Positions 17,848-27,410 of a stretch of 56,261 nt of DNA are shown piece by piece (the first letter of the stretch is position 1; each line of letters starts with the position of its first letter). The DNA lies in NCBI GenBank assembly GCA_013286585.1, contig JABDFK010000008.1:1-56261 (forward strand), given 5' to 3'. This DNA is from Deltaproteobacteria bacterium. GTDB taxonomy: Bacteria > Bdellovibrionota > Bdellovibrionia > Bdellovibrionales > Bdellovibrionaceae. The notes under the pieces were generated by a model. It did no database searches, was not told where the DNA came from, and saw only the letters and a program-made list of their open reading frames with translations. The translations under genes and the position numbers were made by a program.

Positions 17848-18508
17848 AACCTGTGCCTACCACCGTATGAATGAGTTTTTTAGAAAATGGAGAGTCTATC
17901 TTTTTTCTCAACAGATTGATGTAGACGTCGATGACATTGCTTTCGGAATCAAAATGCACATCCCAAACGTGTTCGGCGATTTGCACTCGCGTGACGGGTC
18001 TTTCCACGTTGCGCAGAAGATACTCTAACAAAGAAAATTCTTTGACCGTGAGGGTGATGTCTTGGCCTTCGCGACGGGCCTTTCGTGAGAGTAAATCCAA
18101 CTCCAAATCCTGATAGCGAAGCGTGCTAGAGCTGACCCCCGTGGTGGAGTTTTTTCGCCGAAGCAGTGCTCGCACCCGGGCTAGCAATTCGTCAAAAGAA
18201 TAGGGCTTGGTCAGGTAGTCGTCAGCGCCGGCGTCCAGGCCGTTGACTTTGTCCTTAGTGGTGGCCAAAGCCGTGAGCATCAGGATCGGACCCTCGTAAC
18301 CATCGCGGCGCAAGTGGCGGGCAGTGTCCATTCCATTTTGATCTGGCAACATGATGTCTAGCACCACTAAATCGTATTCGTTTTCAGCAACCATGGTTTC
18401 GGCAGAGGCCCCGCTTTCAGAAATGTCGACCGCGTAACCGACCTCGGTCAAACCTTTCTTAACGAACTGGGCCATCTTGATTTGATCTTCCACCACTAAA
18501 ATTCTCAT
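17825..18508 (-). CDS. OmpR/PhoB-family response regulator
   Basis: A 227-residue regulator. The receiver domain has the acidic pair in VVEDQ, the phosphorylated Asp51 (VVLDIMLPDQ), the conserved Thr in MLTALA and Lys in YLTKPYSFDEL. The C-terminal winged-helix domain shows LTVKEFSLLEYLLRN and VIDVYINLLRKKID. It is the partner of the downstream kinase gene, with which it overlaps. The closest general type is CusR/QseB-like, but the target is not shown by the neighbourhood. Confidence 0.95.
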   Translation of the reverse strand: MRILVVEDQIKMAQFVKKGLTEVGYAVDISESGASAETMVAENEYDLVVLDIMLPDQNGMDTARHLRRDGYEGPILMLTALATTKDKVNGLDAGADDYLTKPYSFDELLARVRALLRRKNSTTGVSSSTLRYQDLELDLLSRKARREGQDITLTVKEFSLLEYLLRNVERPVTRVQIAEHVWDVHFDSESNVIDVYINLLRKKIDSPFSKKLIHTVVGTGYVLRENP

Positions 18509-18568
18509 AAGTCCGTATCTCAGCGAAGGATGCGCTGGTTGTCCAGGTATTTCCGCGGACTATTTCCC

Positions 18569-19975
18569 TCACCAGGGCAGTTTGATCATCCAGCGAACCA
18601 GAAAGCTCATCAGCTTTCGACTTTCTAGGCTGTAGGGAGGATAAAACTTTCGAAGTATCGCGTGGGTCCAGCGGTAGTGCAGCACTGCGCGCTGATGCGA
18701 GAATTCTAGAAAACTAAAATGGCCGTGATACTTTCCGATGCCGGAAGCGCCAATTCCACCGAACGGAAGATGGTGATTGCCGACATGTAAGAGGGTGTTG
18801 TTGATGGTGACGCCACCGCTAGAAATAGCTCGCAGCCAAAACTGAATCTGTGTTTCATTCTGTGAAAATAGATAAAGCGACAGCGGTTTTCCCTGAGAGT
18901 TCACATGCTGGACGACTTCGTCGTCGTGTTCGTACTTAATCATCGGCAGCAGTGGGCCGAAGATTTCTTGATTCATCAGCTCTGTGCCAAATTCCCGTGT
19001 GGTTATTTCCATGAGCACGGGTGACAGATCCCTCTGGCCATCGGTCACGCCTTCCAAGAGCACTCGTGCACCCTGAGCTGTACTTTGGGTTTTCAAATCC
19101 ATCAGGCGCTGATAGTGCTTATCACTGATGATCTGTGGACGTTGGTGGTTTTTCTGAAGCCTTTCCACGGCCAATTTGCATTCTTGGATAAACTCATCCC
19201 AAACCTTGGCATGCACATAGACAAAGTCCGGCGATACGCAGGTCTGTCCGTTGTTCACTGTTTTGCCCCAAATCATTTGCTCGGCAGAATTTTTTAAGTG
19301 CGCACTGGCATCGACAATGGCGGGTGATTTTCCACCGAGTTCGAGTGTGACCGGCGACAGATTTTTCGCCGCGGCTTGCATGACGATGCGACCAACATTC
19401 GTGGAGCCAGTGAAAAAAATGTGGTCCCAGGGAAAGCTCAGTAGTTTCTGTGAAACCTCTGCACCACCTTCGACCACAGAGACCATTTCGGGGGGGAAGA
19501 TCTCCTGAACGATCTTTTTCAAAAGACGGGACACATGCGGCGTGAGTTCTGAAGGCTTCAAGCACACAGTATTGCCGGCGCCGATGGCTCCTACCAGCGG
19601 TGTTAGGCTCAAGGCGAAAGGATAGTTCCACGAAGAGATGATCAGCACGGCCCCCTTGGCCTCAAAATAAACACGGCTGTCAGAGCCTAACAGCAGCGGC
19701 GGATTTCCGACCTCTTGGGGTCGGCTCCAACGATGTAAGTTCCGCTGAAATAAGTTGATCTCCTCGAGCACCGGAAAGATTTCGGTCAACAGAGTTTCAT
19801 CCGCTGGTTTTTTGAAATCAGCGACATGAGCCTGAATGATTTCGTTTTCGTATTTCAGCAATGCCGCCTTCAGACTTTTTAGGTAGGGTAAGCGGCTTTT
19901 CCACGATTGCATCCGCAGGGCTTGCGCCTGCAGCTTCTGGCTCTGAAAAAGACTTTCGATCGGTATTTCGGTCAT
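18569..19975 (-). CDS. Aldehyde dehydrogenase (class 3-like)
   Basis: A 468-residue NAD(P)-dependent aldehyde dehydrogenase. The general base Glu212 lies in LELGGKSPAIV and the nucleophile Cys246 in NNGQTCVSPDFV. FTGSTNVGRIV is the cofactor-binding turn and NNTLLHVGNHHLPFGG the C-terminal signature of the class 3 / YwdH / coniferyl-aldehyde branch. I start at MTEIPIESLF because this ATG overlaps the upstream transporter stop as ATGA; the frame runs 23 codons further upstream without support. The C-terminus is hydrophobic (RKLMSFLVRWMIKLPW), as in fatty-aldehyde dehydrogenases that associate with membranes. The substrate is unknown. Confidence 0.92.
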   Translation of the reverse strand: MTEIPIESLFQSQKLQAQALRMQSWKSRLPYLKSLKAALLKYENEIIQAHVADFKKPADETLLTEIFPVLEEINLFQRNLHRWSRPQEVGNPPLLLGSDSRVYFEAKGAVLIISSWNYPFALSLTPLVGAIGAGNTVCLKPSELTPHVSRLLKKIVQEIFPPEMVSVVEGGAEVSQKLLSFPWDHIFFTGSTNVGRIVMQAAAKNLSPVTLELGGKSPAIVDASAHLKNSAEQMIWGKTVNNGQTCVSPDFVYVHAKVWDEFIQECKLAVERLQKNHQRPQIISDKHYQRLMDLKTQSTAQGARVLLEGVTDGQRDLSPVLMEITTREFGTELMNQEIFGPLLPMIKYEHDDEVVQHVNSQGKPLSLYLFSQNETQIQFWLRAISSGGVTINNTLLHVGNHHLPFGGIGASGIGKYHGHFSFLEFSHQRAVLHYRWTHAILRKFYPPYSLESRKLMSFLVRWMIKLPW

Positions 19976-20871
19976 GAGGTTGTCCTTCGTCCTTGGATAT
20001 GTTTCCACGGCTGAATAAGAAGCAGAAGACTCAGCAGAGTGCAAGCAAAGGCCAGCAACGTCGTGCGGTTCCAGGTCTCACTGAACAACAAATAGGCAGT
20101 GAAGCTGGCGATCACGGGCTCTGCCAGTTTTCCCATGCTCAGCCAATTGACGTTGATGAACCGCAGTAGATAGGTGAACAGAGCGTGACCCATCAAAGTG
20201 GGAATCAGGACCAGGCCAACGATGGAAATCCATGTAATACTAGGATAGTGAATGAAGTCGACGCCTCGGAAATAGGTGGTGAAAAAGAAACATGTTCCAG
20301 CCACCGCGTAGATAAAATAGGTGTAGGTGGTATTGGACACGGTTTTTCGCGCTTGATGACCGAACAAAATATAAAATGAAAACAAAAATGAAGAGGCCAG
20401 CGCCGCCAAATCACCAGGTGTATTTGCGGAATCCAAATGCAGGTTGTGACTGACCAAAATATAAATACCCAGCATGGCTAGCAAATAGACCGGGATCAGT
20501 CGCTTTTCAAATTTCTCTTTGAATAATCCCACCGAAATAAGTCCAGTGAAGATCGGATTGGTGGAAAAAAGAATCATAACGTTGGCCACTGAAGTGTTTT
20601 GCGCAGCAAACTGAAAGCACCACAGATGAATCCAAAAAAAGAGTCCACTCAACAGGGCGTAAACTCCGGCCTTGCTTCTAAGGGCCTTGAAGTGAGTGCT
20701 TCCCTCCCCACGAAAATGCCCGATGAGTGCCATAGCCAGAGAAGCCAGAGTCAGTCTCCAGAAGGAAATGAGCTCGGGTGGTGCCGCGGAAAGCTTCGCT
20801 AAGCTGGGTGACTGAGCAAAGCTAATAATGGCTAGAAAAAATAGAATGATTCGCACTTGTTCAGTGATCAT
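19972..20871 (-). CDS. EamA/DMT-superfamily transporter
   Basis: An inner-membrane protein of 299 residues from MITEQVRIIL, with ten hydrophobic segments arranged as two EamA repeats. The first repeat contains PELISFWRLTLASLAMALIG and NPIFTGLISVGLFKE; the second contains YFIYAVAGTCFFF and KLAEPVIASFTAYLLFSE. The latter EP motif near the end of each repeat is characteristic. The family exports amino acids, nucleosides or other metabolites; the substrate cannot be read from sequence. An upstream in-frame start would add 17 residues with no hydrophobic start. It overlaps the ALDH gene by 4 bp. Confidence 0.88.
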   Translation of the reverse strand: MITEQVRIILFFLAIISFAQSPSLAKLSAAPPELISFWRLTLASLAMALIGHFRGEGSTHFKALRSKAGVYALLSGLFFWIHLWCFQFAAQNTSVANVMILFSTNPIFTGLISVGLFKEKFEKRLIPVYLLAMLGIYILVSHNLHLDSANTPGDLAALASSFLFSFYILFGHQARKTVSNTTYTYFIYAVAGTCFFFTTYFRGVDFIHYPSITWISIVGLVLIPTLMGHALFTYLLRFINVNWLSMGKLAEPVIASFTAYLLFSETWNRTTLLAFACTLLSLLLLIQPWKHIQGRRTTS

Positions 20872-21007
20872 TCGGCAAAAAAAAATCTGGAGCCAGCAAA
20901 ATTCGCGGCCATTACGCACCACGAAATATTTGAAAGTATTGAGGAAATCGCTTTACAAAAAGGCCCATTTCTCTGTCTTATAAAGGCAACAATTAAGGAG
21001 AACACCA

Positions 21008-21700
21008 ATGATGCAATCAAGACCCAGCTATCTTTTAGTTTCCCTGGCCGTCATCGGCGCCGTTTTTATGACTGGCTGTGAGCCTAAGCTCAACAGTGAT
21101 AAAAGTAAGGCTAGCTATGCCATCGGACAACAAATCGGCATGAATTTGAAAAACCAGAACATTGATTTCGATCCAGAAGTCATTGCGATGTCGATGAAAG
21201 ATGTTTCAGCAGGCAAAGCTTCTCGCTTGAAACCAGAAGAGATGCAAGACTCTCTGAAGAAACTGCAAGATGCGGTGAACCAAAAACAAGCGGCGCAGGC
21301 TGATGTGACTTTGGCAGAATCTAAGAAATTTTTGGAAAATAATAAATCTCAACCGGACGTGAAAACCACGGCTTCTGGTCTTCAGTACATCGTTGTTCAA
21401 GAGGGTAAAGGAAAATCTCCGACTCCGAAAGACACAGTGAAAGCTCACTACCGTGGGACGTTGGCCAACGGTCAGCAATTTGACAGCTCTTACGATCGTG
21501 GACAGCCAGCCGAGTTTCCAGTGGAAGGTGTGATCAAGGGTTGGACAGAAGCTCTGCAACTGATGAAAGTTGGCGGCAAAGTGAAATTGTTCATCCCGCC
21601 AGAATTGGGATACGGAGCAGCCGCTCGTCCTGGAATTCCGGCGAATTCTGTTCTGCTCTTTGACGTTGAGCTAGTGGACATTGTTAAAGGGAAAAAATAG
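21008..21700 (+). CDS. FKBP-type peptidyl-prolyl isomerase, lipoprotein
   Basis: A periplasm-facing folding catalyst of the FkpA/Mip type. The 230-residue protein has a lipoprotein signal (VIGAVFMTGC, lipobox cysteine at residue 23), an N-terminal dimerisation and helical region (KASYAIGQQIGMNLKNQ), a long linker helix rich in Gln and Lys, and a C-terminal FKBP domain (VKAHYRGTLANGQQFDSSYDRG, GWTEALQLMKVGGK, IPPELGYG). All active-site aromatic positions of the FKBP core seem present. AAGGAG lies upstream of the ATG. pdxH follows within 3 bp. Confidence 0.95.
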   Translation: MMQSRPSYLLVSLAVIGAVFMTGCEPKLNSDKSKASYAIGQQIGMNLKNQNIDFDPEVIAMSMKDVSAGKASRLKPEEMQDSLKKLQDAVNQKQAAQADVTLAESKKFLENNKSQPDVKTTASGLQYIVVQEGKGKSPTPKDTVKAHYRGTLANGQQFDSSYDRGQPAEFPVEGVIKGWTEALQLMKVGGKVKLFIPPELGYGAAARPGIPANSVLLFDVELVDIVKGKK

Positions 21701-21702
21701 CA

Positions 21703-22299
21703 TTGGCCTTTGATTTCAAACTAGATCCATTTGTTAACTTATTGGATCAGATTCAGGAGGCTCAGGCCTCTGGAGTCAAGGAACCAACCGCGATGTCTTT
21801 AGCGACATCGACAATAACCGGCCTGCCAAATGTGCGGGCCGTTTTGTTTAAGGGCCTCTTGCGCGAAGGTCTTTCATTTTACACCAACTTCGATAGCCCC
21901 AAGGCCCAAGATCTTTCGGCCAATCCTGTGGCCGCAGCGCTGTTCTTTTGGGCCCCTTTGGCGCGGCAGATTCGAGTGTCCGGCCGGGTTGAAAAGCTAA
22001 CCCGGGCAGAGTCCGAAGCCTACTTTGCCTCTCGTGCGCGACTGAGTCAGCTAGGGGCTTGGGCCAGCGCTCAAAGTCAGGAAATTCCTAATTTCGAATT
22101 CTTAGAACAGCAGGTGCAGAAATTTGAGCAGAAATTCGCTGGGCAGGTCATTCCCTGTCCCACGAACTGGGGTGGTTTTCATCTGCTGCCATCCAAGTTT
22201 GAATTTTGGTTTGGACGCGAAGGGCGTTTGCATGAAAGACATGTCTACGAGCGCACTCAGGCGGCATCGCCATGGGCCCGCAAGTTGCTTTCCCCTTAA
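21703..22299 (+). CDS. pdxH: Pyridoxamine 5'-phosphate oxidase
   Basis: This FMN enzyme oxidises pyridoxamine/pyridoxine 5'-phosphate to pyridoxal 5'-phosphate, the last step of vitamin B6 salvage. The 198-residue protein shows NVRAVLFKGL, FYTNFDSPKAQDL, ALFFWAPLARQIRVSG (FMN and dimer contacts), then ASAQSQ and, at the C-terminus, WGGFHLLPSKFEFW and RLHER. Most bacterial PdxH proteins end in RLxP; here the end is WARKLLSP, which fits. The start is TTG two bases after the previous stop. It directly abuts pcp (TAAATG). Confidence 0.93.
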   Translation: MAFDFKLDPFVNLLDQIQEAQASGVKEPTAMSLATSTITGLPNVRAVLFKGLLREGLSFYTNFDSPKAQDLSANPVAAALFFWAPLARQIRVSGRVEKLTRAESEAYFASRARLSQLGAWASAQSQEIPNFEFLEQQVQKFEQKFAGQVIPCPTNWGGFHLLPSKFEFWFGREGRLHERHVYERTQAASPWARKLLSP

Positions 22300-22884
22300 A
22301 TGAAAAAAATTCTTCTTACGGGCTTTGAGCCCTTCGCTGGTGAAAAGCTGAACCCCGCAGAAATTATGCTGGACGAAATTCACCATAGGCAAGTCCACGG
22401 AAAAATCCTTCTGCCGGTCTCCTATGAAAAATCTTTTTCTCTTCTTAGTGCTGAGCTATCGCGTGGGAACTATGACAGAGTTGTCATGTTGGGTCTGGCT
22501 GGTGGACGCGCGAAAGTAGGGATGGAAAGATTTTTGGTGAATTGGGCGGATGCCGAAATATCGGATGCCGACCAAGTGCTCAAGAGCGGCGTTGCGATTT
22601 CACCCAATGGCCCGACGGCGTTCCAAACGGAACTGCCACTCGGCGGGTGGTTAGCACGGGCCAGGAGTCTGCAGTTGCCTTTAGAAATCTCTAATTCTGC
22701 GGGAACTTATGTCTGCAATTATTTGGCTTACCGGGTGGCAGAAAAATTCTGGCCTTCGGGGTTCATCAGTCTCTTTGTGCATTTGCCATTTTTGCCAGAG
22801 CAGGTGGTGAGCAAAGCAGACAATCCACCAAGCTTGTCGAAGGTTGCGATGAGAAGCTGCCTTGAATTTATTTTAGATCAGTGA
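22300..22884 (+). CDS. pcp: Pyrrolidone-carboxylate peptidase (pyroglutamyl peptidase I)
   Basis: A C15 cysteine peptidase that removes N-terminal pyroglutamate from peptides. The 194-residue protein begins KKILLTGFEPFAGEKLNPAE, the family start. The catalytic triad is visible as Glu76 (KVGMERFLVN), Cys139 (SAGTYVCNY) and His161 (FVHLPFLPEQ). The segment after Glu76 (NWADAEISDADQ) departs from the usual NIxDxRxPDNxG pattern, so substrate affinity may differ. It sits immediately behind pdxH and converges on apaG with a 7-bp overlap. Confidence 0.92.
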   Translation: MKKILLTGFEPFAGEKLNPAEIMLDEIHHRQVHGKILLPVSYEKSFSLLSAELSRGNYDRVVMLGLAGGRAKVGMERFLVNWADAEISDADQVLKSGVAISPNGPTAFQTELPLGGWLARARSLQLPLEISNSAGTYVCNYLAYRVAEKFWPSGFISLFVHLPFLPEQVVSKADNPPSLSKVAMRSCLEFILDQ

Positions 22885-23291
22885 AGCGCTGACGGAGCGA
22901 TCAGGAAAAACTCAGGAATCTCGGCGTCGAAAGTTTGACCTTCTTGATTGAGCATTTGGTAACAGCCGCGCATGCTTCCCGAAGATGTGGTCAGCGGGCA
23001 GGCACTTTCATACTCGAAACTTTGACCAGGCATGATTTTTGGTTGAGCACCAACCACACCAGCGCCGCGAACTTCTTCCACATGGCCTGTGCCATCGGTG
23101 ATCACCCAGTGGCGGCTCATCAATTGCGCCGGAGCATTTCCGCGATTGGTGATTTTTATTTTGTAGGCAAAGAAAAAGTAACTGGAATCCGGATTGGATT
23201 CGGCATCGATGTAGTTCACTTCGGCTTTAATTTCGAACTGAGCCGGTTGATTCAGTGTCGTCAATTTTACTTTTTGTTTTTGCATCGTCAT
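22878..23291 (-). CDS. apaG: ApaG protein
   Basis: A 137-residue protein made almost wholly of one ApaG (fibronectin III-like) domain: YFFFAYKIKITNRGNAPAQLMSRHWVITDGTGHVEEVRGAGVVGAQPKI is unmistakable in pattern, with GxGVVGxxP and YESACPL typical. ApaG proteins bind nucleotides or metal ions in some species and share their fold with F-box A proteins; their exact role is unsettled. The gene is single and its end overlaps the end of pcp. Confidence 0.95.
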   Translation of the reverse strand: MTMQKQKVKLTTLNQPAQFEIKAEVNYIDAESNPDSSYFFFAYKIKITNRGNAPAQLMSRHWVITDGTGHVEEVRGAGVVGAQPKIMPGQSFEYESACPLTTSSGSMRGCYQMLNQEGQTFDAEIPEFFLIAPSALH

Positions 23292-23321
23292 TTGCAGATG
23301 AGAGTAAATATTCTAGGCGGG

Positions 23322-24395
23322 TCAGTCAATCACAGGGATGTTGTTTAATTCAAATATCAAAGGATAGTGATCCGATGGCAACATAGACTTAGCGTCCAGC
23401 GTCGAAGGAGGATCCATGGGTTGCCCCAGGTGATCTTTGTATCGATATATCTTGACACTTTCTGGCAGCAAAAGTGGCGCCGCAGCCGGAGACAGAAAAC
23501 TGTAGTCAATCTGTCTCCCCTCGACGTGCGAATGCCGGCCCACCTGGTAATAGGTGGCGCAGCTTTCCGGCGGCAAATTGGCCAGCGCACAGACATCTTT
23601 GAGTTGGGTGGAATCATAAATGGCGCGAAATTCCAAATCTGTGTTTCGCTGGCTGGCATTGCCGTTGAAGTCCCCCGCAACGACGATGGGAATTTTTCCC
23701 TGCCATTGGTTTTCAAAGCCCAAGTAAATATTCACTAGTGTCTGCAGCTCTGCCTGTCGGCGTTCCAAACCATTGGCATCGATCCCATCCGGATCCAATC
23801 TTGATTTTAGATGCGCCAGCAAAAGCAATAAAAACGGTCGACTGCGGTCTTTGGTAAAGAGGTGAAGCTCGGCCACATCGCGAGAAAATTTGTGGCTGGC
23901 GGGAATCTGAGCAGACTCTTCTTCTCCGATTTGCAGCGAATCTTTTTCGTGGGCGTAAAGAAAATTGATCGGGCGATTTTTATTGGAAACCAAATCGAAA
24001 TAAAAACCCATATTTTTTCGGATCAGATATCCGACATCAATATTTCGGTTAGAGTTGCCCTCGATCAGCGCTGTGGAAAACCGGTCATTTAAAAATAGGC
24101 GATTGAAGTTGGACAGGCTTTCTGACCCGCCAACTTCGGCCAGCATGATGATGTCCGGATTCACTTCTTGAACAATTTTGGCCAAGGCTCGACACTTCCG
24201 CAGAGGCTTGTTATCAAAAACGGAGGTCGACAGCTTCTGCCAGGCCTTTTCGTCCAGCTCTAAATGGGACTCTTGCAGGGATTCATCAGAAATTAAAAAC
24301 AGATTTTCGGCATTCAGCAGCATGATTTTTAAATTCAACCCCGCCGAAGGCGCGACGAGGTTGGTCGAGTCTGAAGAGTTCGCTAAGGGATTCAT
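23322..24395 (-). CDS. Endonuclease/exonuclease/phosphatase-family protein
   Basis: A 357-residue metal-dependent phosphodiesterase-fold protein (DNase I-like). Motifs in order are: LNAENLF (metal-binding Asn and Glu region), DIIMLAEVGG (catalytic Glu), LLLAHLKSR (His), VVAGDFNGNAS (Asp and Asn), and the final SDHYPLIFEL (Asp-His pair). All are present, so it should be active. No signal peptide is visible. Family members cleave DNA, phosphoinositides or sphingomyelin; the substrate is unknown. An upstream ATG at 24422 would add nine residues and overlap the aminopeptidase leader, so I chose MNPLANSSDS. Confidence 0.85.
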   Translation of the reverse strand: MNPLANSSDSTNLVAPSAGLNLKIMLLNAENLFLISDESLQESHLELDEKAWQKLSTSVFDNKPLRKCRALAKIVQEVNPDIIMLAEVGGSESLSNFNRLFLNDRFSTALIEGNSNRNIDVGYLIRKNMGFYFDLVSNKNRPINFLYAHEKDSLQIGEEESAQIPASHKFSRDVAELHLFTKDRSRPFLLLLLAHLKSRLDPDGIDANGLERRQAELQTLVNIYLGFENQWQGKIPIVVAGDFNGNASQRNTDLEFRAIYDSTQLKDVCALANLPPESCATYYQVGRHSHVEGRQIDYSFLSPAAAPLLLPESVKIYRYKDHLGQPMDPPSTLDAKSMLPSDHYPLIFELNNIPVID

Positions 24396-24436
24396 CAAAA
24401 TATAGTTTACGAGAACCGGCATTGAGGTGTCTACTC

Positions 24437-26014
24437 ATGTCTATGGCAAAGAAAAAAAATAGTCCGCTTCAGGTCGAGATTCCGTCTCTCATTGAGCAAA
24501 TTCGCTTCACTTCCGGATCTAAGGGTTCCTCTCAGGCGTCAGTGGTGGGCTCTGTTTTTGTTCTAGGCGTTGACGATCAAGCGCAGGTGCAATCATTGAT
24601 CCGTCGGCATGCACCGCGATGGCAAAGCAAGTCTTTGCTGGCCCAGGCCTCGAAGGAAGTGGTGCATTTTTCTGGCACTCAGGGCCCGGTTTGGATTTTT
24701 TGTCGGCATCCCCACAAAGGACCAGCGTCCCACCATGGGCGGCTAGAGGACTCTGACTATTCCTGGCATCGTGATCAGTTGGGAACACTGTTGGGTTTTT
24801 GCAAAGCTTATCAGGTCGGTCGACTGAAGCTGCAATTGATCTCCACCAATGACTATCAAGACAAGGGCGTGCTGGTGGGGCTTGAACTATCCGCATACTC
24901 CTATAAAAATGTGGTGGAAGAAAAGGGGCTCACAGAGGTGCCCGAAATTCTGATTTCTAAGGTGGGCCCAGGTTCTAAAGCTGTGGATCCTGTGGTACGG
25001 CAGCAGGCGCAAACTCTGGCCAGTGCCATGAATCTGTCCCGACATTTGGTGAATACTCCGCCGAACCAGCTGAACCCCACCACCATGTCCGAATTCATTC
25101 GGCGATCGCTCAAAGAAAGTTCTCAGCTGCAGGTGGATGTGTGGAACGAGTCACGCTTGCAAAAAGAGGGCATGGGCCTGCACCTGGGCGTGGGTCAAGG
25201 ATCACCCACGCCACCGTGCTTAGTGCACATTCGCTATCGACCCAAAAAAGTGAAAAATTTGAAGAGTAAAAAACCAGTAGCTCTGGTCGGCAAGGGAATC
25301 ACCTTTGATAGTGGTGGTTTGGATATCAAGCCATCGTCCGGCATGCGACTGATGAAAAAAGATATGGGTGGTGCAGCGGCGCTGTGCGGGGTCGCCCAAT
25401 GGCTTTCAGAATTTAAACCCGATGTCGCCGTCGACATCTATTTGGCCTTAGCAGAGAACAACGTTGACGGCCTGAGTATGCGCCCCAGCGATGTTCTGAT
25501 CGCCAGAAATGGAATGAGTGTTGAAATTCACAACACCGATGCCGAGGGTCGGCTGGTGTTAGCGGATGCTTTGGATGTCGCCGTTACTCAGAAGGGTGAG
25601 AATGAACCCGAGTGTGTTATCGATGTGGCAACGCTCACTGGGGCCATCAAAGTGGGATTAGGTGCGGACATTTCTGGCCTATTTTCTAATGATGACAAGC
25701 TGGCAGAAGCACTGTCTAAGGCGGGTTCCGATATGGGTGAACCCAACTGGAGAATGCCCCTGTTTTCTCGCTATGGGCGGGGCATGGATTCAGCGTTTGC
25801 GGACGTGGTCAATGCCACCGAAGGTTTTGGCGGAGCCATCACCGCCGCACTATTTTTGGAAAAATTTGTGCGTTCCAAATCTTGGGCCCATTTAGATATT
25901 TACGGTTGGAATGAGCGCGCGACAGGGCCGCTCACGTTTGCGGGCGGCAATGCTCAAACGGTACAAACGCTGGTGGAGTTTTTGTCCAACCGCGCTTTAA
26001 GCTTTCCGCGATGA
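24437..26014 (+). CDS. pepA: Leucyl aminopeptidase (M17 family)
   Basis: A cytosolic two-metal aminopeptidase, normally a hexamer. The 525-residue protein has the M17 signature: GKGITFDSGGLDIKPSSGM (metal-binding Lys and Asp), KKDMGGAAA, and NTDAEGRLVLADAL (Asp and Glu ligands plus the Arg that holds bicarbonate). The N-terminal macro-like domain is divergent, as is usual. I chose ATG 24437 because GAGGTG lies seven bases upstream; an in-frame TTG 15 bases earlier has no ribosome site. The end overlaps the convergent 470-residue gene by 18 bp. Confidence 0.94.
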   Translation: MSMAKKKNSPLQVEIPSLIEQIRFTSGSKGSSQASVVGSVFVLGVDDQAQVQSLIRRHAPRWQSKSLLAQASKEVVHFSGTQGPVWIFCRHPHKGPASHHGRLEDSDYSWHRDQLGTLLGFCKAYQVGRLKLQLISTNDYQDKGVLVGLELSAYSYKNVVEEKGLTEVPEILISKVGPGSKAVDPVVRQQAQTLASAMNLSRHLVNTPPNQLNPTTMSEFIRRSLKESSQLQVDVWNESRLQKEGMGLHLGVGQGSPTPPCLVHIRYRPKKVKNLKSKKPVALVGKGITFDSGGLDIKPSSGMRLMKKDMGGAAALCGVAQWLSEFKPDVAVDIYLALAENNVDGLSMRPSDVLIARNGMSVEIHNTDAEGRLVLADALDVAVTQKGENEPECVIDVATLTGAIKVGLGADISGLFSNDDKLAEALSKAGSDMGEPNWRMPLFSRYGRGMDSAFADVVNATEGFGGAITAALFLEKFVRSKSWAHLDIYGWNERATGPLTFAGGNAQTVQTLVEFLSNRALSFPR

Positions 26015-27409
26015 CGGTTTTTTACTGAGGTTAAAAAGATTTTCTTTTTTGATCATGTCGACCACGGAGGGCGGTACCAACTTCAACCAAGCGGTGTCGC
26101 CATTTTTGATCATCTGAATGATTTTTTCAGAGCTGACAAATTCAGCGATCTCTTCACAGTCCGCCATATCTACGACCCAATTGCGCTCGACAAAGTACTT
26201 ATAAATCGACTGCAAGGCCGTCGATGGTGCAAAGGTTTTTGCGGTCATGCACGAATTTTCAGTTTTGTTGGGATAAACAAAAATTCGGGTGGAGCTGTCC
26301 AGTAGTTTACCCAGGCCTTCCAGAATACCGCCGTCTAAGGTTTCGTAAAACTTCTCGTCGAAGAGTTTGTCCAATAGATTAGCGCCAATGATCATGGCGA
26401 TAGGTTCTTTCGTGTATTGGCGAAGATATCTTTTCAAGGTGAAGAAACGCAAAAAATTGGACACCAAAACATGATTTCCGGTAGAGACCAGGGCTCGCAC
26501 CCGATCCAAGAAATCGCCCTCGTCAAAGCGACCTTGCACTTGCAGTTGATTCATCGTCACTTCGAACATGGTCAGCGGAGCTTTAGCTTTAGGAAAGGCC
26601 GTTTTGAACGAGTCCTTTCCCCGCGAGAGCAAATCCAAATGTGAATTGGTCACTGGTCGGAAGCTTCCGCGCTCGACGATGATGGGACGATCGTAGACGG
26701 TGTCAGCCACGGTCACGATGTCACCATCGGGTGAAAATAGCACGGCCTCGGCTAGGCCTCGGCGAACCAATTCTAAATTCAGTAGATGTGTGTTCAGAAA
26801 GGTCACGTCCGGTCCGGTGGCGCGAATCATATCAATCACCACTTGTCCGTCTTTGATGTCCTCTGTTAAGTGGGCGATGAAAGAACTGATATCTTTGAAT
26901 TTGGTGAATGCCGCAGACACCAGGTTGACACCAAGAATACCCATGGCTTCTTGCTGCAGGAGTCGATACCGATCCGTCATGCGACAATGAACGACAATGT
27001 CGTTCACCGCTCCATTCGGCTTAGTTTGAAAGCGAATTCCCATCCAGCCATGGGGACGTTTGCCCTGATCGCCGGTCGCCACGGTATTGGCGAAAGCAAA
27101 AAATGTGGTTTGAGCGCCCCGCGCTTGGCTGAGTCTGCGTTGCAACAAACTGAATTCCTTTTCCAGCATCTTCAGCAGACGGGACTCGCAGACATAGCGA
27201 CCATTGGCCTCTTTGCCGTAGATTTCATCGGAATAAATCATGTCATAGGCAGAGATTGTTTTAGCAATTGTTTGTGAGGCCTTGCCAGCATTGAAAAAAT
27301 AGCGGGCGACTTCTTGTCCGGCACCGATCTCGGCAAAGGTGCCATAAACCATTGGATTTTGGTTGATCTCTAAGGCTTTTCCCAGTGTGCTGCTGTGGTT
27401 ATTTTCCAC
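25997..27409 (-). CDS. Conserved protein of unknown function, about 470 residues
   Basis: A soluble protein that opens with NPMVYGTFAEIGAGQEVARYFF and SAYDMIYSDEIYG, a highly conserved start I have seen in a widespread uncharacterised bacterial family. In public annotation it is often given the names nicotinate-nucleotide adenylyltransferase or TonB-dependent receptor, neither of which is supported by the sequence. There is no HxGH motif and no barrel. The C-terminal part has VLVSNFLRFFTLKRYL and a MIIGANLLDKLF segment of alternating strands and helices. The GTG start follows GAGGT by five bases and lies one base after the DUF502 stop, so the two are surely co-transcribed. Function unknown. 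Confidence 0.85.
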   Translation of the reverse strand: MENNHSSTLGKALEINQNPMVYGTFAEIGAGQEVARYFFNAGKASQTIAKTISAYDMIYSDEIYGKEANGRYVCESRLLKMLEKEFSLLQRRLSQARGAQTTFFAFANTVATGDQGKRPHGWMGIRFQTKPNGAVNDIVVHCRMTDRYRLLQQEAMGILGVNLVSAAFTKFKDISSFIAHLTEDIKDGQVVIDMIRATGPDVTFLNTHLLNLELVRRGLAEAVLFSPDGDIVTVADTVYDRPIIVERGSFRPVTNSHLDLLSRGKDSFKTAFPKAKAPLTMFEVTMNQLQVQGRFDEGDFLDRVRALVSTGNHVLVSNFLRFFTLKRYLRQYTKEPIAMIIGANLLDKLFDEKFYETLDGGILEGLGKLLDSSTRIFVYPNKTENSCMTAKTFAPSTALQSIYKYFVERNWVVDMADCEEIAEFVSSEKIIQMIKNGDTAWLKLVPPSVVDMIKKENLFNLSKKPSSRKA

Positions 27410-27410
27410 G